Shown here: piece after piece, positions 30,033 to 39,338 of the stretch
Numbering within the stretch: position 1 is the stretch's first letter
How the letters are laid out: every line of letters starts with the position of its first letter
DNA from: Leishmania mexicana MHOM/GT/2001/U1103
Taxonomy: Eukaryota > Euglenozoa > Kinetoplastea > Trypanosomatida > Trypanosomatidae
Length of the DNA: 64,000 nt
Assembly (NCBI RefSeq): GCF_000234665.1
Contig: NC_018311.1
Location: 310,001 to 374,000 of the forward strand
Reading direction: 5' to 3'
Position numbers and translations under genes: made by a program
Notes under the pieces: model-generated
Told to the model about the DNA's origin: nothing
Databases searched by the model: none
What the model saw: the letters and a program-made list of their open reading frames with translations, nothing else

Positions 30033-31358
30033 ATGCCGCCTCAGCTCCGTGGTCGTGTGCTTCGCTGCTGCTGCTGCTGCACCAACACAACGTTGTGCTC
30101 AGCGTCTGCGGCGCAAGAAGTCCATCTGTGCCTCATGACACGCATAACCAGTGTGCGAGTGTGCGGCAGCACTACGGCGATGCGCACCCGCGGCGCCAGT
30201 TGGGGTGTGGCTGCTACAAGGTGCTCGTATCGGTGTGTGAGTAGTGGAGGCTCGCAGCACCAGCAGCAGCACGTCGCCGCCGACGAGCTCCGCGCTGCTC
30301 TGCGCACGCTGGGACTCGCCGAAGAAAGCACCGATGCGGAGGTAAAGCGAGCTTTTCAAGCCTTTGCCGTACAGCACCACCCCGACACGAGTGCTTTTTC
30401 GGCGGCAGCGCCGTCGAGCTCAGATAATGCGAGGAGCAACACCAGTAGTCAAGCACACGCGGCGGAGCGCATGCGACTTGGCACAGAGGCGTACCAGCTT
30501 CTTCGACGCATCCCATACGAGGTGCGGCAGCGTATTCTGCACGAGGACGGGCAGAGCGGTGGTGCAGGTGTGCGAGGCCGGTTTCGTGGCCCGCACGACG
30601 CCAACTTTACGTTTACGGAGGAGGAGTACGCGAAGGTGCAGCGGATTTACCAAGGCGACCGCAATCGTCGCCGGCGCCACCGCGGCGGTCGTGATAAAAA
30701 CGGCGGCGCCGGCAACAGCGACGGTGGCGGTGATGAAGACCTCTTTGACGCCCGAACGGAGGAGGGCCGTCGCCGCATTGCCCAGCTGAACGAATTTCAA
30801 GCTCGTGTCGCGGAGATGCGCCGGCGAGGCATCCGCGACGACCTGCCGCCGTGGAGGGTCTACGAGAAGGACAAGGGCGCCGGCACGGCGGGCGATAGCA
30901 GCTCAGCGTCGACAAGTGGAGGTGACACCGGGGATGGACATCAGGAGCGTCACGGCAGCCGCGCCGCCGGCACCGGCCCGCGGAACACAAGCCGCCTGAG
31001 TCTGCACTTCTTCAACGTCACCACAGCCAACTTGAGGGAGGTGCGTGATCTCTACCGTAGCCGGCCAGGGTTTGCGGGGATGGCCGGCAGTTTCTACGAC
31101 AACCCACACAGCGCCGCGCGCGTCGCGCCGGAGATCAACTCCAACCCGCACCTGCGCCAGTATATCTTGATGAAATACCGTGCGCAGGAAAAGGCGATTG
31201 TAGACCGTGCCGTCGGGCGGCCGCTGCTGCTGTTCCTCCTGCTGGCTTCCCTCTTCGCTGCCATGGTAATGATGGCGGCGACGGCGCGATCGCATCGCCT
31301 GCGCATGCAGAAGGATGAGCGTCTTCGGCGGCGTGACGAGGAGCGAGGCGGCGCATGA
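30033..31358 (+). CDS. J-domain (DnaJ-like) protein with C-terminal membrane segment (first of three)
   Basis: 441 residues; ATG at 30033. The J-domain lies at about 82-160: ELRAALRTLGL, then AEVKRAFQAFAVQHHPDTSAF with HPD at 116-118 and a Ser-rich insertion before the last helix (GTEAYQLLRRIPYEVR). J-domains stimulate the ATPase of Hsp70 partners. There is no Gly/Phe region, zinc finger or type I/II C-terminal domain, so it is a type III J-protein. The middle is charged and Gly/Asp/Arg-rich. A hydrophobic helix at about 397-418 (PLLLFLLLASLFAAMVMMAA) is followed by a basic tail, suggesting tail anchoring. The N-terminus is Cys/Arg-rich, with few acids over the first 70 residues, and could be a mitochondrial presequence, but this is inference. 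Confidence 0.87.
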   Translation: MPPQLRGRVLRCCCCCTNTTLCSASAAQEVHLCLMTRITSVRVCGSTTAMRTRGASWGVAATRCSYRCVSSGGSQHQQQHVAADELRAALRTLGLAEESTDAEVKRAFQAFAVQHHPDTSAFSAAAPSSSDNARSNTSSQAHAAERMRLGTEAYQLLRRIPYEVRQRILHEDGQSGGAGVRGRFRGPHDANFTFTEEEYAKVQRIYQGDRNRRRRHRGGRDKNGGAGNSDGGGDEDLFDARTEEGRRRIAQLNEFQARVAEMRRRGIRDDLPPWRVYEKDKGAGTAGDSSSASTSGGDTGDGHQERHGSRAAGTGPRNTSRLSLHFFNVTTANLREVRDLYRSRPGFAGMAGSFYDNPHSAARVAPEINSNPHLRQYILMKYRAQEKAIVDRAVGRPLLLFLLLASLFAAMVMMAATARSHRLRMQKDERLRRRDEERGGA

Positions 31359-32515
31359 ACAACGCGTGGAGAGAGGGGGGGGGGCATGTGATCAAACGCC
31401 GACGCCCCCTGCACACGAATCGGGGCACGAGCCAGTCCCGCGGCGAAGGCGAAACACGGTGACGAAAAGGCGGCGGGGCCACCACAACCAGCAGAAGGGA
31501 GTTACCTGCAGCAGCGGGGGCGGCTGATGGGATGGACAGGTGTGCCTGCACGCAAATGTGCGCATGTACATGTGCTTAGCGCTCACCTCGATGAGAGGTT
31601 GGGATGGCGGCGGGGGCGGTGGTGGGAGGTGGAAGAGCATACGGAGACGAGGCGTGGAGCGTGGCCAGTGATCCTCCTCCTTCACAGGTGCAGAGAGATG
31701 CGCATGCACGCATGTGCACACGTACAAACATCAACTGCCCACGTAGAGAATTCTGTGGTTGCGCTTTATCTTCTCACGCCCTGCAGGAGTGCAGCGCGCT
31801 CGCTCTCCCCTCTGCCACACATCCAGCTATCCTTGCATGTGACCTACACGTACCCAGGCCTCGGCACCCATCGTCGGGCGCTGCCTTGACGATCACCACC
31901 ATCGGCTCTCTCTTCCTGCAAATATCCTCCTCTTACGGTGATGGTCTTTTGGCTACGTTGCCATCACACACACGCACACGTGAATCAGCGGCCCACAAAG
32001 GCACGCGCGCCCCCACCCCTCCCCCCTCTCCTCTCCCCCTTCGCCAGCCGTGTCGCACATACGCCGTCACGGGCTGAGACCGACGAACTTCGTCGTTGCT
32101 TGCTTTCCATAACCATCTATTTGCTCCCTCTTTGGTTGATATCGCACACTTGCTGCCACACACACCCACACCCACACCCACACCCACACCCACACCCACA
32201 CACGCACACACACGCACACGCACTCCTTCTTTCGGTGTGTGCAGAGGCCCCCCTCCCCCGTCTCCGGACTGTCCCTCGGTCTCCGTATCTCCATCCGCCC
32301 CGCTGCACCGACCTCCTCCTCCCTTCCCCCTCCCTTCCCCCCTGCGTGGCTGCTTTTATTTCGATCCACCGACGCGCTTGCACACCCGTTATGCGCAGCT
32401 TCCCACTGGCGCCGCCATCGATCTCCTTCCTCCATCACGACCACTGCCAACGACCACAGTCGCCGCTACCCCGTACACAGGCCTATCCCTGCCCATACAC
32501 ATTGTGAGGGACCAC
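31359..32515. other. Intergenic spacer
   Basis: About 1.2 kb, with a G-run after the stop, TG/CA patches, a hexamer array (32157-32202), and a C/T-rich tract at 32306-32361 followed by AG near 32396 and 32480, the candidate acceptors for the PFK-2-like gene. No gene is seen, although the frame of the next gene stays open back to about 32096. Confidence 0.6.
32157..32202. repeat. CACACC hexamer tandem repeat
   Basis: About seven direct copies of CACACC, merging on the right into CA-rich sequence. It is not the TTAGGG-type telomere repeat. Confidence 0.9.
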
Positions 32516-35500
32516 ATGCGTATGGAGTCCCACACGGCGGTGACGCCGCCGTCAACACCCTCACCACCTGCTGCTGATGCTGCGACGTTGAACAGGGATG
32601 TCAGGGCAACGGCCACCCGACACCTCAACGTGCAACGCAGCAACGGTGGCGTCAGTGCCCTGGACCACGACAGCACTAGCAGCGAGCGGATCGCTACGCC
32701 TGGGGGCGAGTTGGAGCCCACAGCCACGGCGGCGAGCCCAGTGAACGCGGCGGCACCCCACGGTGCCACCCACCCCACCGCGCGTCCTGCAATGGATGCA
32801 GAAGGACACTACCAAAACTTGTCTTCTCAAGCCGGCGAGGAGCCGCCGAGGACGGACGTTGCGACCGCCGCGGTGGGCCGCAATGGCGGCCTGCGTCGCG
32901 GCAGCACACAGCAGCAGTACCGCTCTGTCGCCCATCTGCATGCAGACACCGTCGCAGCTGAGGGCAGTGCGCCCTATCCGCACGGGGCGCGCCACCACCA
33001 TAACCATCACCACTGCCACCGCACTCATCGCCATACCCACCCAGCAAGAGCGAGGAAAGCGGTGGCAGCCACAGCCGTCACCACCACTGCTGCTGCGCCT
33101 GGTGCTGACACACGCCCGCGTACCCTCTCCCAAGACCTGCTCTTGGTCCAGGACTCCGGCACGAGCGACAGGAGCGGCAGCCGTGGCTCTAGCTGTCCTT
33201 CTAGCAGCAACAGCGGCAGTCACAGCACTCGCAGCTACGACACCTTCACAGCAAACTGCAGCTCAGCCGCGAGCTTTATACCCGTTCAGACACCGGCTAA
33301 CTTGACCGGCACGGCATACCACGCGTTGTTTTCTCCGGAGCTGTCGTGCCTAGATCGCGAGGCCATCGTAGAGCGCATCGTCGGCCATCGCCCACGTGCG
33401 TACCACACGTGGGGGTGGCGCAAAGCAAAAGACTACCAGGAGCTGCACGCGCTCAATGTTCACAAGAACACCGTGTATCAGCAGCCGACCACGGCTGCTG
33501 GTCGCCACGGAGTGATGCAACCCAGGACCGGAGGTGTGACCGCGGCGCACCTGCACGCCTTCAAGGTGTCGCCGACCGCCTCCTTGACGCCGCCTCCGGG
33601 TGACGCAGCCGGTGGTGTTTCCCCAGGCAGTGGGGAGGCGTCGTTGGAGATACCGCTGTCGACCGCGGCGTCGGACCCGTCCTCGAGCCCAGTCGCCCGC
33701 GTCGTCGGGCTTACGGGTGCCGGGGAAGGCGTGAGCGACGCTGGAAGAGGCGCCACGGCAGAGAGTTTGGCCCCCACATTGGCCACAGCAGCACCGCCAC
33801 CGCCGGAGTCCCCTCTGGGCTTACATGAGTTGCCGTCGACCGGCAGCTCCGGCAAGGTGGCCGGCGACTCGGGGCGACCACACCTCGCTTCCCCCGCTTC
33901 GACCGATGTGCTGCTTGAGCTGAGGAGCCAGCTCCCCATGTACACGATACCAACGTCGCAGCAGGGGCCTGAGTACTTCAAGACGGCCGCCCAGGGCCGC
34001 ACCAACACGCTGATCATCGTCATGATGGGCCTGCCCGCCCGTGGCAAGACGTTCTTGGCGCAGAAGATTTGCCGGCTGCTGGGGTGGCACGGGAGCCGCG
34101 CGAAGATGCAGAGCATTCAGGTAGCGTGGCGCCGCCTGCTGCTAGACTGGGAGGCGGCGCACCCGGAGATGGCGGCGTGCGGCGCACACGCAGAAGCAGC
34201 AGCAGGGCAGGAGCAGGAGGCAAGTGCGCCGGCTGGTGAAGGGAGCGTCGCCGACGAGGTGCAGTCTGGCGAGCGAGGCGCCTCCCACGCGATTCCGCGA
34301 CCTGCAGGCGTGCCAGCTGACGAGGGCACCACCGCAGCCTCTTCGCTGGCGCCGCTCCCCTTTACGCGGCCAAACAGTCTTGCGGACACCCACTTGACGT
34401 CGGCCGTGTGCAACTTGGCGACGGGGCCCCTGAACGCATCCGCGTGGTGCGCGATGACGGCAAGCCTGAGCAGCGGGCCCGCGTTGACTTCATCTATGCC
34501 CTCTGCTACGAAGACCACCGCGGCGGCAGCCACCACCGCCAACACTACTGGCACAGCAGGGTACGGCTGCAGCGGCACTCTCTCTGACACTGGCGCCACT
34601 GCGGGGCCGCTGTCGTCCGCGAACACCTCCATTGTCTGCCTCGACTGCAACGCATCATCCGTGTGCCCGTCCATGCAGGCGCACACGGCCTCCTCGCTCG
34701 AGGACAGCACCGCGATACCCGCATCAGACGTTGCCTCTGCCTCTTTATTATTAGGGACGCGCTTCGCCGCTAACGCGGCGTCCGACGTCACCGCGAATGG
34801 CCCGCGCGATGTGGTGGCGCGGCACTCGCTGACGGCCGCCGTGTCAGCGGAGACGACGAGCGACGGCGGCGGGCCGAGCCTCGAGGGTTCTGCAGGGTCG
34901 TCGCCGCGCACGACCGCCGGCGTCGGCGGCATCCCGCCTCCGACGAAGGTGCTGCGCACTCGGCACTTCAGAGAGCTCATCGAGCAGCCCGCGAGCGTCG
35001 CTCGGCGCCTGTACCGCTACGTGCTGCAGAGCTTTGCAGAGGACTGCCGCCTCTTCTTCCAGCACGGCGGCGAAGTGGTTGTGTTGAACGACGACTTTGT
35101 TACAGAGGAGCTGCGGCAGGAGGCGGAGGCGCTGTTCCGCCCACTGGCGACGCAGTTCTTCTACATAGAGGTGATCCGAGACGCTGAGGAGGACCCGCTC
35201 GACTTCGTGCGGTGCAAGATTCGCGACCCGGCAGAGTATCCGCTCAGCGTCATCGACCCCGCGTCGGCGTCGGACGACTTCCACGAGCGGCTGGCATTTT
35301 TGGAGCGGGTGTACGAGACGCTGACGGAGGCTCCCAACACGAGGAAGAACGCGCGCCAGACGCCAACCGCGTGTGGGGCTGGGGCTGCAGCGACCGCGAC
35401 GGAGGCGGCGGCAGAGGCAAGCGCCGACATCGCGCATGGCCTCGATGCCAAGGCGTCGGTCGAGCGTGACACGGGACTTGGCTGCCCGCCCACAACGTTG

Positions 35501-36442
35501 CTGGAGTCAACGCACTACCAGGAGCAGTCGCCGCGGACGCGCGGCTACGTGAAGATTATGAACTCGAACACGATCGAGGCCCACGGCATCGCGGGTTACC
35601 TCGCCAGCCGCATAATTTCGTATGTCATGAACCTGTCACAGGTGAAGATTCAGCACCCCATATACTTTGTACTTCACGGCGAGAGCTGCTACAGCGTGGA
35701 GGGCCGCATCGGTGGCAACCCGCCGCTCACGGAGCAGGGCACGCGGGACGCCGTGGCGCTGCTCGAGTTCCTTGGCTCGTTGAAGCGCCACCTCGAACAC
35801 GTCGACCGTGTGCAGCGCGCACATCACCACAACCCGCAGCGCTTGCACTCGAGAGCGGCCGACAACGACGAGGGCAGCAGCAGCACGGCAACTGAAGCTT
35901 CTGCAAACACGGCGAGTACGCTGGAGGTGTGGACAAGTCAGCTTCGGCGCGCCATTCAGACCACGGAACTGAGCGAACGTCTGCTGAACATCCGCACACT
36001 GCGCTGGAGCAGCCTCAACGAGATCCACGCCGGGGTTTGCGAGGACATGACGTACGCCGAGGTGAAGGAGCGCTATCCGCTCATCGACTACTTTAGCAAG
36101 CTCAACAAGTACAGCTTCCGGTACCCCGAGGGCGAGAGCTACCAGGACCTCGTCATTCGACTGGAGCCCGTCATCATGGAACTCGAGAACGCCGACAAGG
36201 TCGTCGTCGTCGTGGCGCACCAGGCAGTGCTGCGCTGCCTGCTTGCCTACTTCGGCAGCACCTCGGCGGAGAGCAGTATCGGCGTCGAGGTGCCGCATCG
36301 CACGGTTTGGCGCTGCACGTATGATTCGAAGGGGATCGCCATCCTGGACGAGTTGAAGCTGGACAGCAACGAGGCGGACTTCCAACTTCCAGGAAACGAG
36401 GGCTCGCCGACGGCGTCGACAGCGAACACGTCGAGTGCCTGA
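32516..36442 (+). CDS. 6-phosphofructo-2-kinase/fructose-2,6-bisphosphatase homologue with altered active sites
   Basis: 1,308 residues from the first ATG at 32516; the open frame upstream has no ATG. About 490 disordered residues precede the kinase-like domain, whose P-loop is intact (MGLPARGKTF, 505-512). A Ser/Thr/Ala-rich insertion of about 240-260 residues (roughly 560-805) splits this domain. Then come FRELIEQPASVARRLYRYVL and FFYIEVIRDAEEDPLDF. Where active kinases have the DATNTT motif, this protein has LNDDFVTEEL, so the Asp aligns with Asn858. The bisphosphatase-like domain begins at about 1045. The RHGE motif reads LHGE (Leu1053, His1054), so the phosphate-binding Arg is missing. 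TSQLRRAIQTTE, NEIHAGVCEDMTY, YPEGESYQDLVIRLEPVIME and the second His (AHQAVLR, His1235) are kept. The family makes and degrades fructose 2,6-bisphosphate, which activates pyruvate kinase in trypanosomatids. This copy may be catalytically weak or regulatory. Confidence 0.9.
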   Translation: MRMESHTAVTPPSTPSPPAADAATLNRDVRATATRHLNVQRSNGGVSALDHDSTSSERIATPGGELEPTATAASPVNAAAPHGATHPTARPAMDAEGHYQNLSSQAGEEPPRTDVATAAVGRNGGLRRGSTQQQYRSVAHLHADTVAAEGSAPYPHGARHHHNHHHCHRTHRHTHPARARKAVAATAVTTTAAAPGADTRPRTLSQDLLLVQDSGTSDRSGSRGSSCPSSSNSGSHSTRSYDTFTANCSSAASFIPVQTPANLTGTAYHALFSPELSCLDREAIVERIVGHRPRAYHTWGWRKAKDYQELHALNVHKNTVYQQPTTAAGRHGVMQPRTGGVTAAHLHAFKVSPTASLTPPPGDAAGGVSPGSGEASLEIPLSTAASDPSSSPVARVVGLTGAGEGVSDAGRGATAESLAPTLATAAPPPPESPLGLHELPSTGSSGKVAGDSGRPHLASPASTDVLLELRSQLPMYTIPTSQQGPEYFKTAAQGRTNTLIIVMMGLPARGKTFLAQKICRLLGWHGSRAKMQSIQVAWRRLLLDWEAAHPEMAACGAHAEAAAGQEQEASAPAGEGSVADEVQSGERGASHAIPRPAGVPADEGTTAASSLAPLPFTRPNSLADTHLTSAVCNLATGPLNASAWCAMTASLSSGPALTSSMPSATKTTAAAATTANTTGTAGYGCSGTLSDTGATAGPLSSANTSIVCLDCNASSVCPSMQAHTASSLEDSTAIPASDVASASLLLGTRFAANAASDVTANGPRDVVARHSLTAAVSAETTSDGGGPSLEGSAGSSPRTTAGVGGIPPPTKVLRTRHFRELIEQPASVARRLYRYVLQSFAEDCRLFFQHGGEVVVLNDDFVTEELRQEAEALFRPLATQFFYIEVIRDAEEDPLDFVRCKIRDPAEYPLSVIDPASASDDFHERLAFLERVYETLTEAPNTRKNARQTPTACGAGAAATATEAAAEASADIAHGLDAKASVERDTGLGCPPTTLLESTHYQEQSPRTRGYVKIMNSNTIEAHGIAGYLASRIISYVMNLSQVKIQHPIYFVLHGESCYSVEGRIGGNPPLTEQGTRDAVALLEFLGSLKRHLEHVDRVQRAHHHNPQRLHSRAADNDEGSSSTATEASANTASTLEVWTSQLRRAIQTTELSERLLNIRTLRWSSLNEIHAGVCEDMTYAEVKERYPLIDYFSKLNKYSFRYPEGESYQDLVIRLEPVIMELENADKVVVVVAHQAVLRCLLAYFGSTSAESSIGVEVPHRTVWRCTYDSKGIAILDELKLDSNEADFQLPGNEGSPTASTANTSSA

Positions 36443-39338
36443 GACAGCGATGATTGAAGGAGCTCCGTCGCCCCTCCCTTCTCTACGGACCTCCGCGGCA
36501 ACGGAAGAAAGGCACGAAGCAAGCGCCGCCGGCCATTGAGGTGTGTGTAAGACGGCTTCGCCTCACGAGGGTGTGGGTGAGGCGAAATGCTGGCGTATCA
36601 GCAGCTCGCTCACCACCCCCGGCCCTCCCTCCGCTTTCCACGAAAGGCGCTACGCGTGCCCATGTGTGAGGGAGAGCGCCGCGCGCGGCCCACTCACACT
36701 CCGTGTCGTCGTCGTCTTTGTTACCTATCGCACCACCACCACCACCACCACCCACCTGCGCCGTCCGTGTACCGAACGCGTCGGTTGGCGCCGCCTTTCA
36801 TAAAGAAAGGCACATCACAAGCGGGCCACGCTAGCGGGCGAGGTGAAGCAGCGGGCCGCCACAGCCACAGCGCAGACACCAACACACATCACAGAGGATT
36901 GGGTTGCAGCAGCGACTCGGTAGCTTCTCCTCCCCTCCTCCCTCCCCCTGCCCCCCGTCCCGTCCCGTCCCGTCCCGTCCCGTCCCGTCCCGTCCCGTCC
37001 CGTCCAGCCCCACCCCACCTCTTCCTGCTTGTGTCCTCTGCCCCATCGGCACACACGCACACACATACACACAGCCACACAGACACAGCCACCCTCTGCA
37101 GGAGAGCCATTGGTCTTCTCTCCCTTCCTCTCTATGTATTTCATGCAATTTATGAGGTTGTTTTCATGCTCCTCCGCCTTCCGTGTGTGCGCGCGTGCGT
37201 GCGTGTGTGTGTGTGACGTAGTCGACGTGGCATGCGCGCCCACGCGCAAGCGCCTCAGCGTCCCGTGTCGCTCTCTCCTGCTCTCTTTTACACTTTGATT
37301 TTGTGTGTACGTAGCCCGCCTACGACAACTCGTCCCCCTCCCCTCCTCCCACCCCCATCCTTCCCTATAAGGATGGCCACCACTACTCCGCCATTGCCCA
37401 TCTCTCTGCCCCCCCCCCCCCCTCGCCATCTCCGAGTAAGCACTCGTTCACATCGGCGGACCATCACGCGCAGCGGCTCTCGTGTATACTTATGGCTCGA
37501 TGTGGCGTGTCGTCTTCTCCGTCGTGGGCGCCCGGGCACCGACATGGACGTCGCATGCATGCACGCCTACATGCACCCGCACACCCCTGACTGCACCGTA
37601 ACGACAACGCGCCAAAGAACAGACGAACAGGGCGTTGTGGATGTGAGAGAGGTCGTCACCAGCCGTGATGCAGTGGGGGGGGAGGCGGTGGTAGCGAAGG
37701 GGGGAGGGAGGAAGGGCTGGGTGGGTGGGCTTGGCCTTTGTTTTTGTCGCCTCTCCTCAGTCCGCCCGTCCCTCCCTCGGCGAGTCCAACTCTTGCGCTC
37801 TCCCTCTATCACCGCTGGCGGCATGCACCCCATTCGCCCGCACGCGCTGTGGCTGGTGTCACCTCGCGTCCGTGCCTGTGGGCGCTACCTCAGCAACTCA
37901 AGACTGGCAGGGAGCAACCACAATCAGCAGTGCACAGCGGCAATGCCTGCACATTTGTAAGCGCGCCGACTGCTCGGACTTCTCGCCACTCCGCACTTTT
38001 CTCTCTTCGTTGCTTTGATGTCTTCGCCTGACCACCATCGACACCCTTCGTCATCCTTCCCTTCCTCTCCCTCATCACCATCGCCACTGCAATACACGAC
38101 CGCCATCAGTAAGCACTTCTCTTGACCCCCTCCTCCCCGCCTCGCAGACCCCACCCTCTGGGGACGGACTGCCGTTGCGTTCCTCTCTCCTGCTGCAGGC
38201 AAGCAGGCTTCAGCGACGACGGCGCCACAGTCCATCACGTACACCTAACGCGTACACACACACACATACCTCTATGTGCATAGGTTAGTGGGTGGGTCGT
38301 GCGTACGTGCCGCGCCCCATCTCCACAGTCTGACGTGTAAGACTTTGCCTTTACATTAGACGACCTGACGGAGTTGGGTGACCGTAAATCGTGGACGGAG
38401 GTGGTTGGCCGCCCGCCCGCCCGCTCTCTCTCCCTGTGGGACATCCTCCTGCCTACTTCACCAATAGAGTGGGCGCCTTTATTGAGCACACGCAGCCACA
38501 GACACCAACGCCTGTTTTTCTTCCTCCAACGCATAATAGAGCACACCACATCACTGCTGTCACAACACCACGCTTGCACACTACACTGGGGTGGTGGTGG
38601 TGGCGGGTGTCACTGGTGCCGTAGCGCATGCTGAGAGGAGGCGACCGCGGGGCTGAACCCTCCCCCTCCCTCCCCCTGCCACCGGTCAAGACCGGCGGTG
38701 TCGGCGCTTCCGCTCCGTAGATATATCTACTCATCTTGCGGCTGCGGTTTCTCCGGCTCGTTGCCTTCTCTATTGGCCGAGACTTCTTATAGACGCACTC
38801 CTGCCACCACGACGGTGTCGGTTGCGCATATTCGGGCTACTCCGAGGTCTGCAACACCCGTTAACCTGTCCTTTGTTTGCCTTTCCTAACGCCTCCTCCT
38901 CCTCCCCCTTCCCACCCAGACGAAGGCGTGCCCCTCTCCCTTTATCTTCCAAGCTCACGTCTGTCGGCCTCACGCTCTCTGTGCGTGGAGGCGGACCAGG
39001 CGAGTGCTGCCGGAAGAGAGGAGGAGCACACGCTCAGCACAGAGAGGCAGCCGTCGAACTGTTCTTGTGTGTGTGTTCTCATTGGCTTGTCGCGTGGCTG
39101 TGCGGCTCTCCGCCTCCACTGCCACTGCCACTGCCGCCACACCTTTCCTTTTTCTTGTTAAAAGGGGGTTTTGCACGCTTCGTGTTGCGGCTGTTGCCAT
39201 CACTTCCTCCTCCTCCTGCGCGTGGCACTCGCGCACGATCAACTACCATCTTTTCCTCTGCGCGTGCGTGCGTGGTGCGGCTTGTCAGTTCGACTGTCTG
39301 GTCTGGCCGTTGGGTCCTCTTCATTCTCTGAAGATTCG
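36443..39338. other. Long intergenic spacer
   Basis: About 2.9 kb. It contains ten tandem CCCGT units (listed separately), CAC-triplet and CA runs, a C-run near 37411-37422, several polypyrimidine stretches (near 37327-37366, 38885-38920 and 39138-39165) and a possible acceptor AG at 39332-39333. Frames open on both strands are proline/arginine/cysteine-biased products of low-complexity DNA. I find no gene I can defend, although the length leaves room for a non-coding RNA. Confidence 0.55.
36954..37003. repeat. CCCGT pentamer tandem repeat, ten perfect copies
   Basis: Ten uninterrupted CCCGT units in the spacer between the PFK-2-like gene and the second J-protein gene. Confidence 0.95.

Noticed and set aside
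32157..32202. CACACC array as internal telomere-like sequence
   Set aside because: The unit is not TTAGGG/CCCTAA, and no such repeat occurs anywhere in the window.
32096..32515. Upstream extension of the PFK-2-like frame
   Set aside because: No ATG in frame; it translates the CACACC array and polypyrimidine tract, so it is 5' UTR or spacer.
34117..34980. Long open frame on the minus strand opposite the PFK-2-like gene
   Set aside because: It mirrors an Ala/Ser/Thr-rich coding region of high GC on the + strand, where stop codons are rare in all frames. The + frame is continuous and carries enzyme motifs.
36443..39338. A missed protein gene in the 2.9-kb spacer
   Set aside because: All open frames there are repeat-driven and biased to Pro, Arg, Ser, Cys or His, without conserved motifs.
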